Notes: a model not told the origin generated them from the sequence alone. A stretch of DNA of 52,413 bases from Paludibacteraceae bacterium (GCA_017628395.1 JAGBZD010000067.1:1-52413), one strand, 5' to 3'; positions 25,292 through 34,783 are shown, counted from the first letter of the stretch. Numbers and translations are program-made.

Positions 25292-28117
25292 GTGAAAACT
25301 AACTACTTGAAAAGCAGACATATTGGTCTGACAGAGCAAGACCAACAGCAGATGTTGGAAGTCATCGGAGTGAAAAGTGTGGATGAACTCATCGCACAAA
25401 CCATGCCAGCGGATATTCTATTGGAGGAGCCATTGGATCTTGATGAGCCACTGACTGAACAAGAGCATTTGAACACCGTACACGACATGGCACAGAAAAA
25501 TCAACTCTATCGTTCGTACATTGGACGCGGTTGGTATGGCACCAATACGCCTGCTGTGATTCAACGCAATATATTGGAGAATCCCGTTTGGTACACCTCA
25601 TATACCCCTTATCAAGCAGAAGTGAGCCAAGGTCGTTTGGAGGCGTTGTTTGTTTATCAGACTATGATTAGTGATTTGACTGGTTTGCCACTTGCCAACT
25701 GTTCGCTTTTGGACGAAGCGACAGCAGCAGCTGAGGCCGTGACCATGATGCGCAACCTACGCAGCCGCGATATGGTGAAAGCTGGTGTGAAGAAGGTGTT
25801 GGTGGATAAGAAAATCTTTGCTAACACCTTACATGTAATGCGCACACGCGCGAAAGGGCAAGACATCGAACTCGTGCTGGTGGATTATGCTTGCGTGACC
25901 AGCGACTGGCTGGCAGAGAATGGCCCGTTCTTTGGTGCCATCGTACAATGGCCTAATGCAGACGGTGCGATAGAGGATTACAATGCATTCATTGAGGACT
26001 GCCATGCAGCAGGCTTGAAGGTGACCGTTATTGCCGACCTTATGGCATTGGCATTGCTCAAGCCCCTGAACGCAGACATCATGTGCGGTACGGCACAACG
26101 CTTTGGTTTGCCAATGGGCTTTGGTGGTCCTACCGCAGGATATATGGCAACTCGCGAAGAGTACAAACGCGACATGCCGGGTCGTATCATTGGTTTGAGT
26201 AAAGACACCTATGAGAAGCCAGCTTTCCGTTTGGCACTACAGACACGCGAGCAACATATCAAACGCGAGAAAGCAACTTCGAATATTTGTACTGCGGAGG
26301 CATTGTCGGCTGTGATGGCGGGTATGTATGGCGTATATCATGGTGCGGAGGGTATTCGTGAGATAGCCGAAGGTATTCATGGTAAGGCGGTGTATTTGAG
26401 CGAGATGCTGCAGGCATACGGCTATGAGCAAGAGAACACTGAGTTCTTTGATACGCTGAAGATACGCCACGAGAATGGGGTAGAGGCAGTGCGCGAAGCA
26501 GCCGAAGAGTTGGGCATTAACCTCTATTATGATGAGGACGGTTGGATAGGTATCTCCTTGGACGAGAGTGTGACTGTGGACGATATGAACGACCTGATTG
26601 AGGTGTTTGCTAACGCATCGGGCAATATGGCGCAATACGAGGATAGCGAAGATGCTTTCGAAGGGCTATGGGCTATCAATGAAGATCGTGTTCGCGAGGT
26701 GGATTACCTGCAAGAAGAGGTGTTCAAGAAATACCGCACCGAGACGGAGATGATGCGCTATATCAAACGCCTTGATAGAAAGGATATTAGTTTGACGCAT
26801 ACGATGATTCCATTGGGCTCTTGCACGATGAAGCTCAACCCTGCGGCGGCTATGATTCCTGTGACCTATCCCGGCTATATGGGCATTCACCCATTGGCGC
26901 CAGCAGAGCAAGTGGCTGGATACATGGAAGTAATGGAAGACCTGGAGCAACAATTGGCTACTATCACGGGCTTTGCAGCATGCAACCTGCAACCTACTTC
27001 GGGTGCGGCTGGCGAATATGCGGGACTGGTGACCATACGCGAGTATCTGGAGCAAAAAGGTGAGGGACATCGCAATATCTTGTTGATTCCTGCTTCGGCT
27101 CACGGAACGAACCCTGCGTCTTGCGCACAAGCGGGTATGGTGCCTGTGGTGGTGAAGTGCGATGAGAATGGCAATACCGACTTGGCAGACTGGCGCGAGA
27201 AAGCCGAGCAACATAAAGAGAACTTGGCAGGCTGTATGATTACCTATCCATCTACCCACGGTATCTTCGAGATGGCTATTCGCGAGATGTGCCAGATTGT
27301 ACACGAGTGTGGCGGACAAGTATATATGGACGGCGCGAACATGAATGCGCAGATTGGTTATACCAATCCAGGTTTTATTGGCGCGGATGTATGTCACCTC
27401 AATCTGCACAAGTCGTTTGCCAGCCCTCACGGCGGTGGCGGACCTGGCGTAGGTGCAATATGCTGTGCGGCGCACTTGGTGGACGCTATGCCACAAGCGG
27501 AGAATAACCGCGTATCAAGTGCATTGTATGGCAATGCGAATATGGCACTGATTTCTTACGGCTATATCCGCATGATGGGCGAAGAGGGATTGCGCGAATC
27601 GACTGCAGCAGCTATTGTGAGTGCCAACTATATGGCAGAAAAACTGAAAGATGCTTATGGTATTGTTTATACAGGTGTGAATGGCAGGGTAGGTCATGAG
27701 TTGATTTTGGACTGCCGTCAGTTCCATGCTATTGGTATTACAGAATCGGATATTGCGAAACGATTGATGGACTTTGGTTATCACGCACCTACGCTGAGTT
27801 TCCCAGTGCATGGCACATTGATGGTGGAGCCAACCGAGAGCGAGAGTTTGCATGAGTTGGATCAATTCATTGACGCATTGCTCATCATCCGCGAGGAGAT
27901 TGCCGAGGTAGAACGCGGCGAGGTGGATAAGAAGGATAATGTGCTGGTGAATGCACCACACCCTGAGTATGAGGTGGTTGCAGACGAATGGAATCACCCT
28001 TATAGTCGTCAGAAAGCCGCATATCCAGCCGAGTGGGTGAAAGCCAATAAGTTCTGGATACCCGTATCACGCGTGGATAATGGATGGGGTGATAGAAATC
28101 TGGTGGCGAGATTTTGA
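25292..28117 (+). CDS. gcvP: Glycine dehydrogenase (decarboxylating), P-protein of the glycine cleavage system
   Basis: A 941-aa single-chain P-protein (the gcvPA and gcvPB halves fused), which decarboxylates glycine and passes the aminomethyl group to H-protein. The PLP lysine is K707 in HLNLHKSFASPHGGGGPG. Other hallmarks are RHIGL near the N-terminus, TPYQAEVSQGRLEALF, LGSCTMKLNPAAAM, and SAHGTNPASCAQAG. Start is GTG at 25292, supported by the promoter and by the N-terminal KSRHIGL block. No gcvT, gcvH or lpd gene lies nearby, so the system is dispersed. The stop is followed at once by a 7-bp repeat. Confidence 0.97.
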   Translation: MKTNYLKSRHIGLTEQDQQQMLEVIGVKSVDELIAQTMPADILLEEPLDLDEPLTEQEHLNTVHDMAQKNQLYRSYIGRGWYGTNTPAVIQRNILENPVWYTSYTPYQAEVSQGRLEALFVYQTMISDLTGLPLANCSLLDEATAAAEAVTMMRNLRSRDMVKAGVKKVLVDKKIFANTLHVMRTRAKGQDIELVLVDYACVTSDWLAENGPFFGAIVQWPNADGAIEDYNAFIEDCHAAGLKVTVIADLMALALLKPLNADIMCGTAQRFGLPMGFGGPTAGYMATREEYKRDMPGRIIGLSKDTYEKPAFRLALQTREQHIKREKATSNICTAEALSAVMAGMYGVYHGAEGIREIAEGIHGKAVYLSEMLQAYGYEQENTEFFDTLKIRHENGVEAVREAAEELGINLYYDEDGWIGISLDESVTVDDMNDLIEVFANASGNMAQYEDSEDAFEGLWAINEDRVREVDYLQEEVFKKYRTETEMMRYIKRLDRKDISLTHTMIPLGSCTMKLNPAAAMIPVTYPGYMGIHPLAPAEQVAGYMEVMEDLEQQLATITGFAACNLQPTSGAAGEYAGLVTIREYLEQKGEGHRNILLIPASAHGTNPASCAQAGMVPVVVKCDENGNTDLADWREKAEQHKENLAGCMITYPSTHGIFEMAIREMCQIVHECGGQVYMDGANMNAQIGYTNPGFIGADVCHLNLHKSFASPHGGGGPGVGAICCAAHLVDAMPQAENNRVSSALYGNANMALISYGYIRMMGEEGLRESTAAAIVSANYMAEKLKDAYGIVYTGVNGRVGHELILDCRQFHAIGITESDIAKRLMDFGYHAPTLSFPVHGTLMVEPTESESLHELDQFIDALLIIREEIAEVERGEVDKKDNVLVNAPHPEYEVVADEWNHPYSRQKAAYPAEWVKANKFWIPVSRVDNGWGDRNLVARF

Positions 28118-28118
28118 T

Positions 28119-28146
28119 GGTGTAAGGTGTAGAGTGTAAAGTGTAA
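28119..28146. repeat. 4 x 7-bp repeat RGTGTAR after gcvP
   Basis: GGTGTAA, GGTGTAG, AGTGTAA, AGTGTAA, starting one base after the gcvP stop codon. The same heptamer family is inserted in tex at 40120-40161. Confidence 0.8.
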
Positions 28147-28158
28147 AGGCGAGAGTAT

Positions 28159-29082
28159 ATGTCTAAAGGAAAACTTCGTGAACAATTAAAGAGTTATCAG
28201 CGTATGAAACCGCTGGTGGCAATCAAAGAGTACTTAATGATTATTTTTTGTACCATTCCATATGCAATAGCAGTCAATTGGATTTTGGTGCCACACACTA
28301 TTGTCGGTGGCGGACTGACGGGTCTATGCGAGATTATCTATTTTGCTACAGATACATTTATTCCGATTTGGTTGAGTTCATTTGTATGCAACTTAGCACT
28401 GCTGATAGCGGCCTTCTTTACTGTGGGATGGCGCTATTGTGTGCGTACATTGTGGGGGGTATTATGGTACACTATTTGGCTGAAAGTCATAGAGATACCA
28501 GCAGAGCCCGTAGTGAGTGACCCATTTATGGCGGTGATATTGGGCGGATTGTTTATGGGATGCTTCTTGGGCGTGGTGTTCCTCAATAATGGTAGTACAG
28601 GTGGCGTAGATATAGTGGCGATGATTGTGAATAAATACAAGCATCTGCCTATGGGACGCGTGCTGATGGCATGTGATATTGTAATCATTTTATGTGCTTA
28701 TTTCTTGCCTGAAATCAAGGAGTTGCCATTTGGTAAAGGTCTGGAGAAAATTCTTTTTGGTCTTTGCTATACCTTTATGGCTGGTACAGCTGTGGATTGG
28801 GTGCTTAATCGCACACGCCAGTCGGTGCAGTTCTTTATTTTTAGTAGTAAATATGAGGAGATAGCTGAGGCTATTATGACCCAAGTGCCACGCGGAGTGA
28901 CCTTCTTGGAAGCACAAGGTGGCTACACCAAGAACCCAGGCAAAGTAATTACAGTGATAGCTCGTCAGTATGAGTCGGCTAAAATCTTCCGTTTGGTGAA
29001 TGCTATTGATCCTAATGCATTCGTGAGCCAAAGTCAGGTGCGTGGTGTATTTGGTCGAGGATTTGATCCTATGAATAAATAA
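28159..29082 (+). CDS. YitT-family membrane protein (first of two)
   Basis: A 307-aa YitT/DUF161 protein with about five N-terminal transmembrane helices (residues ~25-205) and a C-terminal cytoplasmic DUF2179 domain (about 220-300). Typical segments are IPYAIAVNWILVPHTIVGGGLTGL, FLNNGSTGGVDIVAMIVNKY and RGVTFLEAQGGYT. The family occurs widely in Firmicutes and Bacteroidota and its function is unproven, with a proposed transport role. A paralogue follows 19 nt downstream in the same unit. Confidence 0.9.
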   Translation: MSKGKLREQLKSYQRMKPLVAIKEYLMIIFCTIPYAIAVNWILVPHTIVGGGLTGLCEIIYFATDTFIPIWLSSFVCNLALLIAAFFTVGWRYCVRTLWGVLWYTIWLKVIEIPAEPVVSDPFMAVILGGLFMGCFLGVVFLNNGSTGGVDIVAMIVNKYKHLPMGRVLMACDIVIILCAYFLPEIKELPFGKGLEKILFGLCYTFMAGTAVDWVLNRTRQSVQFFIFSSKYEEIAEAIMTQVPRGVTFLEAQGGYTKNPGKVITVIARQYESAKIFRLVNAIDPNAFVSQSQVRGVFGRGFDPMNK

Positions 29083-29101
29083 GGAAAACCTGTTTACACA
29101 G

Positions 29102-30061
29102 ATGGGAAACGCTATCAAATACATGCAATATCCTGTAGGAAAGGTAATCAAGGAATATATTTTTATCTTTCTTGGGCTCTTTCCTTTTGCTCTGATGGTC
29201 AATTGGATATTCGTTCCGCACAATGTAGTAGGTGCAGGATTGACAGGTATCTGCTCCATTATTTATTATGCCACACAGGGTTTCTTCCCCAGTTTGTTTG
29301 CTGAGTATGGTGGGGCCATCCCGATGTGGTTGAGCACATTATCTATCAACGCTGTATTGCTGCTGATTGCGATGCTGACAGTGGGGTGGCGTTTTTGCGT
29401 GCGCACATTGGTGGGTGCATTGGCACTGGCGTTTTGGTATCGTGTGATACCTATGCGTGTGGAGCCACTGATTGCAGACCCCGTTACGGCTTGTATTGTG
29501 GGAGGTGTGGTGTTTGGTATGAGTTTGGGTATTGTGATGCTCAATAATGGTTCATCGGGCGGTACGGATATAGTGGCAATGATAGTGAACCACTATAAGG
29601 ATGTGTCGTTGGGGCGTGTGATGATCATCTGCGATGCTGTGATTATTGCCAGCAGTTATTTCCTACCTATTCCTGAACAGTTTTATGTAGAGGGAATGGA
29701 TGTAGTGGATTTTAAGATTAAGCGTATATTGTATGGCTTGTGTATGACGGTAAGCTATACAGCAGCATTAGACTGGATTATGTCGCGCATGCGTCAGTCG
29801 GTGCAATTCTTTATCTTTAGTAGCAAGTATGCGGAAATAGCCACTGCAATCAATCAAACGGTTCACCGTGGTGTAACGGTGCTGGATGGCAAAGGTTGGT
29901 ATAGCCAACAACCAATGCATATAGTAACAGTGTTAGTACGGAAACAAGAGAGCCAACTCATCTTCCATATCATCAAATCAATTGACCCCAATGCCTTTGT
30001 TAGTCAAGCCAACGTGAATGGCGTGTTTGGGCAAGGATTTGATACGATTAAGGGAAAGTAG
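29102..30061 (+). CDS. YitT-family membrane protein (second of two)
   Basis: A 319-aa paralogue of the preceding gene with the same layout: membrane part with IFVPHNVVGAGLTGI and LNNGSSGGTDIVAMIVNHY, then a DUF2179 domain with RGVTVLDGKGWYS and ending ANVNGVFGQGFD. It carries two extra loops, before SLFAEYGGAIP and around EQFYVEGMDVVDFK. The two proteins may form a heteromer, inferred from the adjacent tandem arrangement. It is convergent with the PorD gene, 6 nt apart. Confidence 0.9.
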   Translation: MGNAIKYMQYPVGKVIKEYIFIFLGLFPFALMVNWIFVPHNVVGAGLTGICSIIYYATQGFFPSLFAEYGGAIPMWLSTLSINAVLLLIAMLTVGWRFCVRTLVGALALAFWYRVIPMRVEPLIADPVTACIVGGVVFGMSLGIVMLNNGSSGGTDIVAMIVNHYKDVSLGRVMIICDAVIIASSYFLPIPEQFYVEGMDVVDFKIKRILYGLCMTVSYTAALDWIMSRMRQSVQFFIFSSKYAEIATAINQTVHRGVTVLDGKGWYSQQPMHIVTVLVRKQESQLIFHIIKSIDPNAFVSQANVNGVFGQGFDTIKGK

Positions 30062-30067
30062 GGTGTA

Positions 30068-30985
30068 TCAATCGCGATTGATGCCATCGTAGATGGATTG
30101 ACGGGTGGGGTCGATGTCCATCAATAATTCATATACTTTCTTTTTCTCTTCCGCAGTACCTTTGGCAAAGATATTGACCAGTTCGTCATTTTTCGCATCC
30201 AAGAATGTTGTTACTACATAAGTAGCAGGTCGTGCTTGAGTAGCTTCTTTGAGTACGGTAATTCCGTTTGCTATGCGTGCGCGCGCGTTACCTACATTAT
30301 TTATCATTTCGTCCAATCCTAAGCGATGGTACTCGTAGAAGAACATTCGATAGGGTTTGAATGCCTCGTCCATGAGGTTGTTGATGAGTGCATAACGATT
30401 GCGGTTGCTATCAAATGCTTTCCACCCTTTGGCTTCGCTTTCTTCTAAAGAAGCCGATTGCGCTGCTGTGACGATATTCTCGCAGGTCTGAAAATAGGGT
30501 GTACCTCCCAATCGTGCAAAAGAGTCCATGTCGTAGCCGATGATAAGATAGCAATAGTAGGCAATCAGAGCCGTGAGGTTGCTGGTGAAAGTGTTTTGCT
30601 GAAAATCCATGCGGTCAAACTCCTGATAGGCAAAACTGAATGTATTGTCTTGGAAATTTAGTACGGGAGTGGTGTAGGAGGTGCCAAACACGGGTCGGCG
30701 ACTTTGACAAGTAAATTCGCAGTTTAAGATATTATTCTCTATGCTTTTGACTACCAACATGATATTACATTCAATACGCTCTTTTTCTTGGTAGGTGAGG
30801 TTTGTCCATTTGGAATTATTGACAAACTCCTCGATGGATTGTTTGAGGGTATTGAACATCTCTTTGTTTGACCCCTGTACTTGCTCCGAATTTACGGTGA
30901 CAGTACATTTGAGTTCTTGTGCAGCGGTTGGTATGGCGAAGCATGCCGCACCAATGAGGAATATAAAAAGGCGCAAATAGTTCAT
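30068..30985 (-). CDS. PorD-like/DUF4835 exported protein (type IX secretion associated)
   Basis: A 305-aa exported protein with signal peptide 1-22 (cut after TAAQ or just before). Recognisable DUF4835 segments are QELKCTVTVNSEQVQGSNKEMFNTLKQSIEEFVNNSKWT, ERIECNIML, and NRYALINNLMDEAFKPYRMFFYEYHR. PorD is one of the accessory proteins named in type IX secretion of Porphyromonas. Its start overlaps the stop of the DUF4831 gene by one base (TAATG), so the two are coupled. It closes the minus-strand run that begins at 34552. Confidence 0.85.
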   Translation of the reverse strand: MNYLRLFIFLIGAACFAIPTAAQELKCTVTVNSEQVQGSNKEMFNTLKQSIEEFVNNSKWTNLTYQEKERIECNIMLVVKSIENNILNCEFTCQSRRPVFGTSYTTPVLNFQDNTFSFAYQEFDRMDFQQNTFTSNLTALIAYYCYLIIGYDMDSFARLGGTPYFQTCENIVTAAQSASLEESEAKGWKAFDSNRNRYALINNLMDEAFKPYRMFFYEYHRLGLDEMINNVGNARARIANGITVLKEATQARPATYVVTTFLDAKNDELVNIFAKGTAEEKKKVYELLMDIDPTRQSIYDGINRD

Positions 30986-32031
30986 TATTGTTCGATGGAT
31001 AGAATGTTTCCTGTTTGTGTGTTAAAATAGATGTGTGGTAGGTTCTTGTTTAGCATTAATGTTTTGGCTAATGGTACCGCTACGCCAAATTGTGCAATAG
31101 GCAATGTAGCAGCAGTTTTGATGTTATTGCCGAACTCCACCACAACTTTAGCAGTGCCTGGTAGGTTGTAGTATAATTGCGAAGGGATGGTTTTGCTTGG
31201 TTTCTCTTCTGGGTTGGTGGGGATATACTCTTGATAATTGCCAGTTAAAGTCAAGCGGATTGGCTCACCGCTTAAATCTTCGGGGGCAACAACCCCTGCG
31301 TATTGCGATATGCGACCAATGATTCGTTCTTTCACATCTCTGCTTGGCACATAGTGTATGGTGTGCATATGGTGTTTTACGGTGCGAGTGCCAATGAATA
31401 ATTCTGCCAACATTTGTTCGCGTTTGTCTAATTCATTCAATACCAATTGCATTGCCTGACCATCAGCAGGTGTGTGCTCGGTATCTCCAGCCAAGAGGTT
31501 GATGCGCATTTCTCGAATATGATAAATTTGTTTCGCAGCACCTTCTGCCATTTTAGCTACCGAACTGGCCACCATTTGTTCTTCCATGAGTGGCATCAGG
31601 TTTTGGGTAGTATTCGGTAGTTTGTTTTCAACGATAGGTGTTGTCGTTTCAGGCGTAACATGTGGCACATTATAGCCATAGAGCAATCCTTCTGGTGTCA
31701 GCGAGAGGTATTGCATCTCGCTACCGTTGTTGGCTACTACCTTGTACGGTCTGTCGTAATCGGCAACGGTATGTGGCGCTAAATGTATGTCTGTTACTTC
31801 GTAGCGTGTTTTTGCTTCTGTGGTTACATTTTTTGCCCCTAAATAGCGTTCTGCATAGAGGTAGAATGGACCAGGCGTTACGGTGACCTCGTTGTATTCG
31901 ATGGTGATAGCCAATTGAGTTTTAGGCATGTAATATACTACAGCCAACTCATTTTCTTTTACTGTTTGCGCATGCGCTATTGGCATAAGCCCGATAGCTA
32001 AAATAATGCTACTTAAAATACGCTTTTTCAT
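30985..32031 (-). CDS. DUF4831-family exported protein
   Basis: A 348-aa periplasmic or outer-membrane protein with signal peptide 1-21 (AHA/Q). LAVVYYMPKTQLAI, EVTVTPGPFYLYAERYLG and LTPEGLLYGYN are typical of DUF4831, a Bacteroidota family of unknown function. It directly precedes the PorD gene with a 1-nt overlap, a pairing that suggests a shared role in the envelope. aroE is 29 nt upstream. Confidence 0.85.
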   Translation of the reverse strand: MKKRILSSIILAIGLMPIAHAQTVKENELAVVYYMPKTQLAITIEYNEVTVTPGPFYLYAERYLGAKNVTTEAKTRYEVTDIHLAPHTVADYDRPYKVVANNGSEMQYLSLTPEGLLYGYNVPHVTPETTTPIVENKLPNTTQNLMPLMEEQMVASSVAKMAEGAAKQIYHIREMRINLLAGDTEHTPADGQAMQLVLNELDKREQMLAELFIGTRTVKHHMHTIHYVPSRDVKERIIGRISQYAGVVAPEDLSGEPIRLTLTGNYQEYIPTNPEEKPSKTIPSQLYYNLPGTAKVVVEFGNNIKTAATLPIAQFGVAVPLAKTLMLNKNLPHIYFNTQTGNILSIEQ

Positions 32032-32060
32032 ATCTTTGTTTTTTTACTATAAACTATCTA

Positions 32061-32777
32061 TTATTGATTATCTTCTTTCCAAATGTCCCATGCTGCATTT
32101 GCTTGCATTTGTAGCATTTGTAATCCATTGACTATTCGTGTTCCTCTTTTTTTTCCTTCGTTGAGGAAAGCGGTACATGGTGGGTTATAAACACAATCGT
32201 AGAGCAGGTGAGCAGGTGTGAGGAGATGATAGGGTATTGGTGGCAACGAGTCAACATTTGGTAACATTCCTAAGGGTGTGCAATTGACGATAACGGAATG
32301 TTGTTGCAGTGTATGGTTGGTAATGTCGTTGTATCCAATGGCGTTGTCTGTGGGTGTTCGGCTCACCAATGTGAAGTGTAGTCCCAATTCTTGCAGCGCA
32401 TATTGCACAGCTTTGCTCGCACCTCCTGTTCCTAATAGCAGGGCATGTTTGTCGTTCTCTGTGAGGTATGGTGCAATGCTCTGCATAAATCCTATCCAGT
32501 CGGTATTATATCCTTTTTGCTTGTGTACAACATTCACTGCTCCGATTTCTTTTGCCACGGGGTCTATGTCCTGCAAGTGCGCCATGATGGTTTGTTTGTA
32601 GGGGTGTGTCACATTAAAACCGCATAGTTCTTGCATGAGGGTGTCAATGTTTGTCAAGTCATTGATTTCATATGCTTGGTATTCGGCATCTATGTGTTCG
32701 CGTGTGAATTTATCCGTGAAATATAGTGCCGAATACGAATGTTCCAGTGGCTTTCCTATTATACCGTATTTATTCAT
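32061..32777 (-). CDS. aroE: Shikimate dehydrogenase
   Basis: A 238-aa AroE that reduces 3-dehydroshikimate with NADPH in aromatic amino acid synthesis. The shikimate-binding HSYSALYF segment (residues 13-20), catalytic K61 in NVTHPYK, the nucleotide loop LLGTGGASKAV near 112, and C-terminal GLQMLQMQA are present. It is slightly shorter than enteric forms but similar to Bacteroidota forms. Overlaps tilS by 4 nt. Confidence 0.94.
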   Translation of the reverse strand: MNKYGIIGKPLEHSYSALYFTDKFTREHIDAEYQAYEINDLTNIDTLMQELCGFNVTHPYKQTIMAHLQDIDPVAKEIGAVNVVHKQKGYNTDWIGFMQSIAPYLTENDKHALLLGTGGASKAVQYALQELGLHFTLVSRTPTDNAIGYNDITNHTLQQHSVIVNCTPLGMLPNVDSLPPIPYHLLTPAHLLYDCVYNPPCTAFLNEGKKRGTRIVNGLQMLQMQANAAWDIWKEDNQ

Positions 32778-33646
32778 TCTTTTATTACCTCCACTTTTCC
32801 GTGTTTGATAATTGCTTTGTGTGTAGGTGAATGAAAGACTTTTCCTCCTTCTCCTTTCAGCAGTGCTTCGTATATTTTTTCCACTTCGGGGAAGTGATAT
32901 TCGCGCAATTCTTCAAAAAGTTTAGCTTTTCCAGCTGCTTTGGTGTTTCGTTTTTCAAGCCAGTCCACATATCCTTGCATTTGTTCTGCAGTGGCAGCCA
33001 TGTGTTCTATCTCCGCTTTGGTGTATGTGGCTAATTGTGCTCGTACAGCATTGCGCTGAATGGTGGTGTCGGTGTTGGTGGAGTCGTTCACCCATGCGAT
33101 ATGTCGTATATCTCGTAGGTAGTGTTCTATGTAATCGCGTGTCGTGCAGAGTAGGGGGCGAATAATGGGAATAGTCCCTCCCATGGGGTTATTGCTTTTA
33201 GGTCGCATGCCACATAATCCACGAATACCCGTTCCTCGTTTAAGGTTGAGCAATAGTGTTTCCGCTTGATCATTTTGATGGTGCGCTACAGCGATGGCTT
33301 TGCAATCAGTTTGCTCGGCAACTTCATTGAACCATTGATAGCGCAGTTCGCGTGCAGCCATTTCAATGCTAATGCCTTTGGTTGCAGCATGGGCGCGGGT
33401 GTCGAAGTCCTTGACCAATAATTGTCCTTTGCCATTTGCCCATTCCCTTACAAATGCCTCATCTCTATTGCTTTCTTCATGACGCAGGTGGAAATTGCAG
33501 TGTGCGATGATACACTCGTATCCTCCTCGCTGCAATACATCCCAAAGCGCAATGCTGTCAGCTCCTCCGCTAACGCAAACTAAGACTTTGTCGCCTTTTT
33601 GCAGCAAGTCATTATCTCGAATATATTTCTGCACTCTTCGAAGCAT
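32774..33646 (-). CDS. tilS: tRNA(Ile)-lysidine synthase, short form
   Basis: A 290-aa TilS that makes lysidine at C34 of tRNA-Ile(CAU). The ATP-pyrophosphatase loop SGGADS is at residues 26-31. HCNFHLRHEESNRDE, ARELRYQWF, AHHQNDQAETLLLNLKRGTGIRGL and WVNDSTN are all conserved. Homologues are usually 400 aa or more, with a C-terminal substrate-binding domain; here it is cut to a remnant (GGKVFHSPTHKAIIKHGKVEVI). The essential catalytic half is intact and the stop is coupled to aroE, so this looks like a compact natural form. Confidence 0.92.
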   Translation of the reverse strand: MLRRVQKYIRDNDLLQKGDKVLVCVSGGADSIALWDVLQRGGYECIIAHCNFHLRHEESNRDEAFVREWANGKGQLLVKDFDTRAHAATKGISIEMAARELRYQWFNEVAEQTDCKAIAVAHHQNDQAETLLLNLKRGTGIRGLCGMRPKSNNPMGGTIPIIRPLLCTTRDYIEHYLRDIRHIAWVNDSTNTDTTIQRNAVRAQLATYTKAEIEHMAATAEQMQGYVDWLEKRNTKAAGKAKLFEELREYHFPEVEKIYEALLKGEGGKVFHSPTHKAIIKHGKVEVIKE

Positions 33647-33649
33647 ATC

Positions 33650-34552
33650 CTACATTCCAATTTCTACGATGCCATTCACGATGGCGTAAATAGTCAATCC
33701 CGCAGTGGAGTGTATGTTGAGTTTTCGAGCGATGTTTTTGCGGTGTGACATGACTGTGTGGGTGGAAAGACAAAGCTTGTCTGCGATTTCTTTGTTGCTT
33801 AATCCATTGACTATTTGCACTAATACATCTTTTTCCCTGCTTGACAAATCTCCGACTTCTGTTTTTGCTTTTTCGTTTTCAGTTCTCATATTGCCGTTTT
33901 CGGCTTTCGCGATAGCGGGTAACATGATTTCATCTTCGATAGCGCAATGTAGTGCTAATTCGTTTTCGAAGTGATAGAGATCGTGTAGCACGGCGTAGAG
34001 CAATCGTTCTTGCTCGTGGGCTTGTGTGGATGTTTTTTCGTTTCGGGGATAATATTTGATGATTAAGTTTTTGAGTTCGATGGCTTTTGCCGCGATGTGT
34101 TGGTCGTCAGTGGGGTGGTGCTCGAAGGCAAATTCATTTTCGTGTTGTATGTGTGCACGAATTTCTTCTACATATTCGTCGTAGAATCGTATGATGAGTA
34201 GTGGGATTTTGTTGTCGGTTCCTGCCAGATTGATCGCTTCGAGCAGCATTTGTCGAATGCGTGGTAGTTGAAAATGCATAAAATAGTTGTGTGCATTTTC
34301 GAGGTATAGTCTGAGTGTAGGGATATGAATTTCTGCGTTGTGTGTATGTTCTTTGTTGATAGCGAAATTCACTATAGCCAATAAGGTTGTACAATCAATG
34401 TTTGTTTCTTCACAGACTTTTTCGATGGTTTTATGTCCCACTCCGAGTGGAACACCAAATCGATGAATGAGTTGCAGCACCTGATTATCCGTGCCAGCGT
34501 GTTTTGCGCCAGCCCCCATGAGTTCGCTCATTTTGTCCGTTGGTCTGTACAT
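33650..34552 (-). CDS. Hemerythrin-like domain fused to LuxR-type DNA-binding domain
   Basis: A 300-aa regulator. Residues ~1-60 resemble the ScdA/RIC N-terminal domain (DKMSELM, then HRFGVPLGVGHKTIEKVCEE). Residues ~80-215 form a hemerythrin-like helical bundle with His/Glu ligands (NAHNYFMHF, IRAHIQHENEF, LYHFENELALHCAIEDEIMLPAI). A repeat-derived linker (33854-33909) joins it to a LuxR helix-turn-helix at ~235-295 (LSSREKDVLVQIVNGLSNKEIADKL, split here by domain). A diiron sensor of oxygen or nitric oxide is the likely role. Its own promoter at 34588-34619 heads the run to tilS and aroE. Confidence 0.85.
   Translation of the reverse strand: MYRPTDKMSELMGAGAKHAGTDNQVLQLIHRFGVPLGVGHKTIEKVCEETNIDCTTLLAIVNFAINKEHTHNAEIHIPTLRLYLENAHNYFMHFQLPRIRQMLLEAINLAGTDNKIPLLIIRFYDEYVEEIRAHIQHENEFAFEHHPTDDQHIAAKAIELKNLIIKYYPRNEKTSTQAHEQERLLYAVLHDLYHFENELALHCAIEDEIMLPAIAKAENGNMRTENEKAKTEVGDLSSREKDVLVQIVNGLSNKEIADKLCLSTHTVMSHRKNIARKLNIHSTAGLTIYAIVNGIVEIGM
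33854..33909. repeat. 8 x 7-bp repeat inside the hemerythrin-LuxR gene
   Basis: Heptamers GACTTCT, GTTTTTG, CTTTTTC, GTTTTCA, GTTCTCA, TATTGCC, GTTTTCG, GCTTTCG lie in phase in the linker region. They encode the charged stretch AENGNMRTENEKAKTEV between the two domains. Confidence 0.75.
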
Positions 34553-34587
34553 AGTTGTATTGTGTTAGTGTACTTACATATTTCCGC

Positions 34588-34619
34588 GCAAAGGTACAAC
34601 TTTTTTTTGATATATGCAA
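34588..34619 (-). promoter_or_regulatory. Promoter for the hemerythrin-LuxR operon
   Basis: The minus strand reads TTGC (34616-34619), 19 nt spacing, TACCTTTGC (34588-34596), 36 nt before the start codon. Confidence 0.8.
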
Positions 34620-34747
34620 CTTTCGACATATTTTTTAGGGCACTATGTACATGTTGATACTTTATATCTCCTTGCCCGTTGGCAAAAATTAAGTTTTTTT
34701 TGTCATTGCTAATTTGGCAAGGAATGCTAAAAAAGTTGCATTTTTTC

Positions 34748-34778
34748 TTGCACATATCGTAAATTTTCTGTACCTTTG
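34748..34778 (+). promoter_or_regulatory. Promoter of the structured RNA
   Basis: TTGC (34748-34751), 19 nt spacing, TACCTTTG (34771-34778), followed by GCAACC. The first base of the structured region is 6 nt after the -7 box. Confidence 0.8.
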
Positions 34779-34783
34779 CAACC

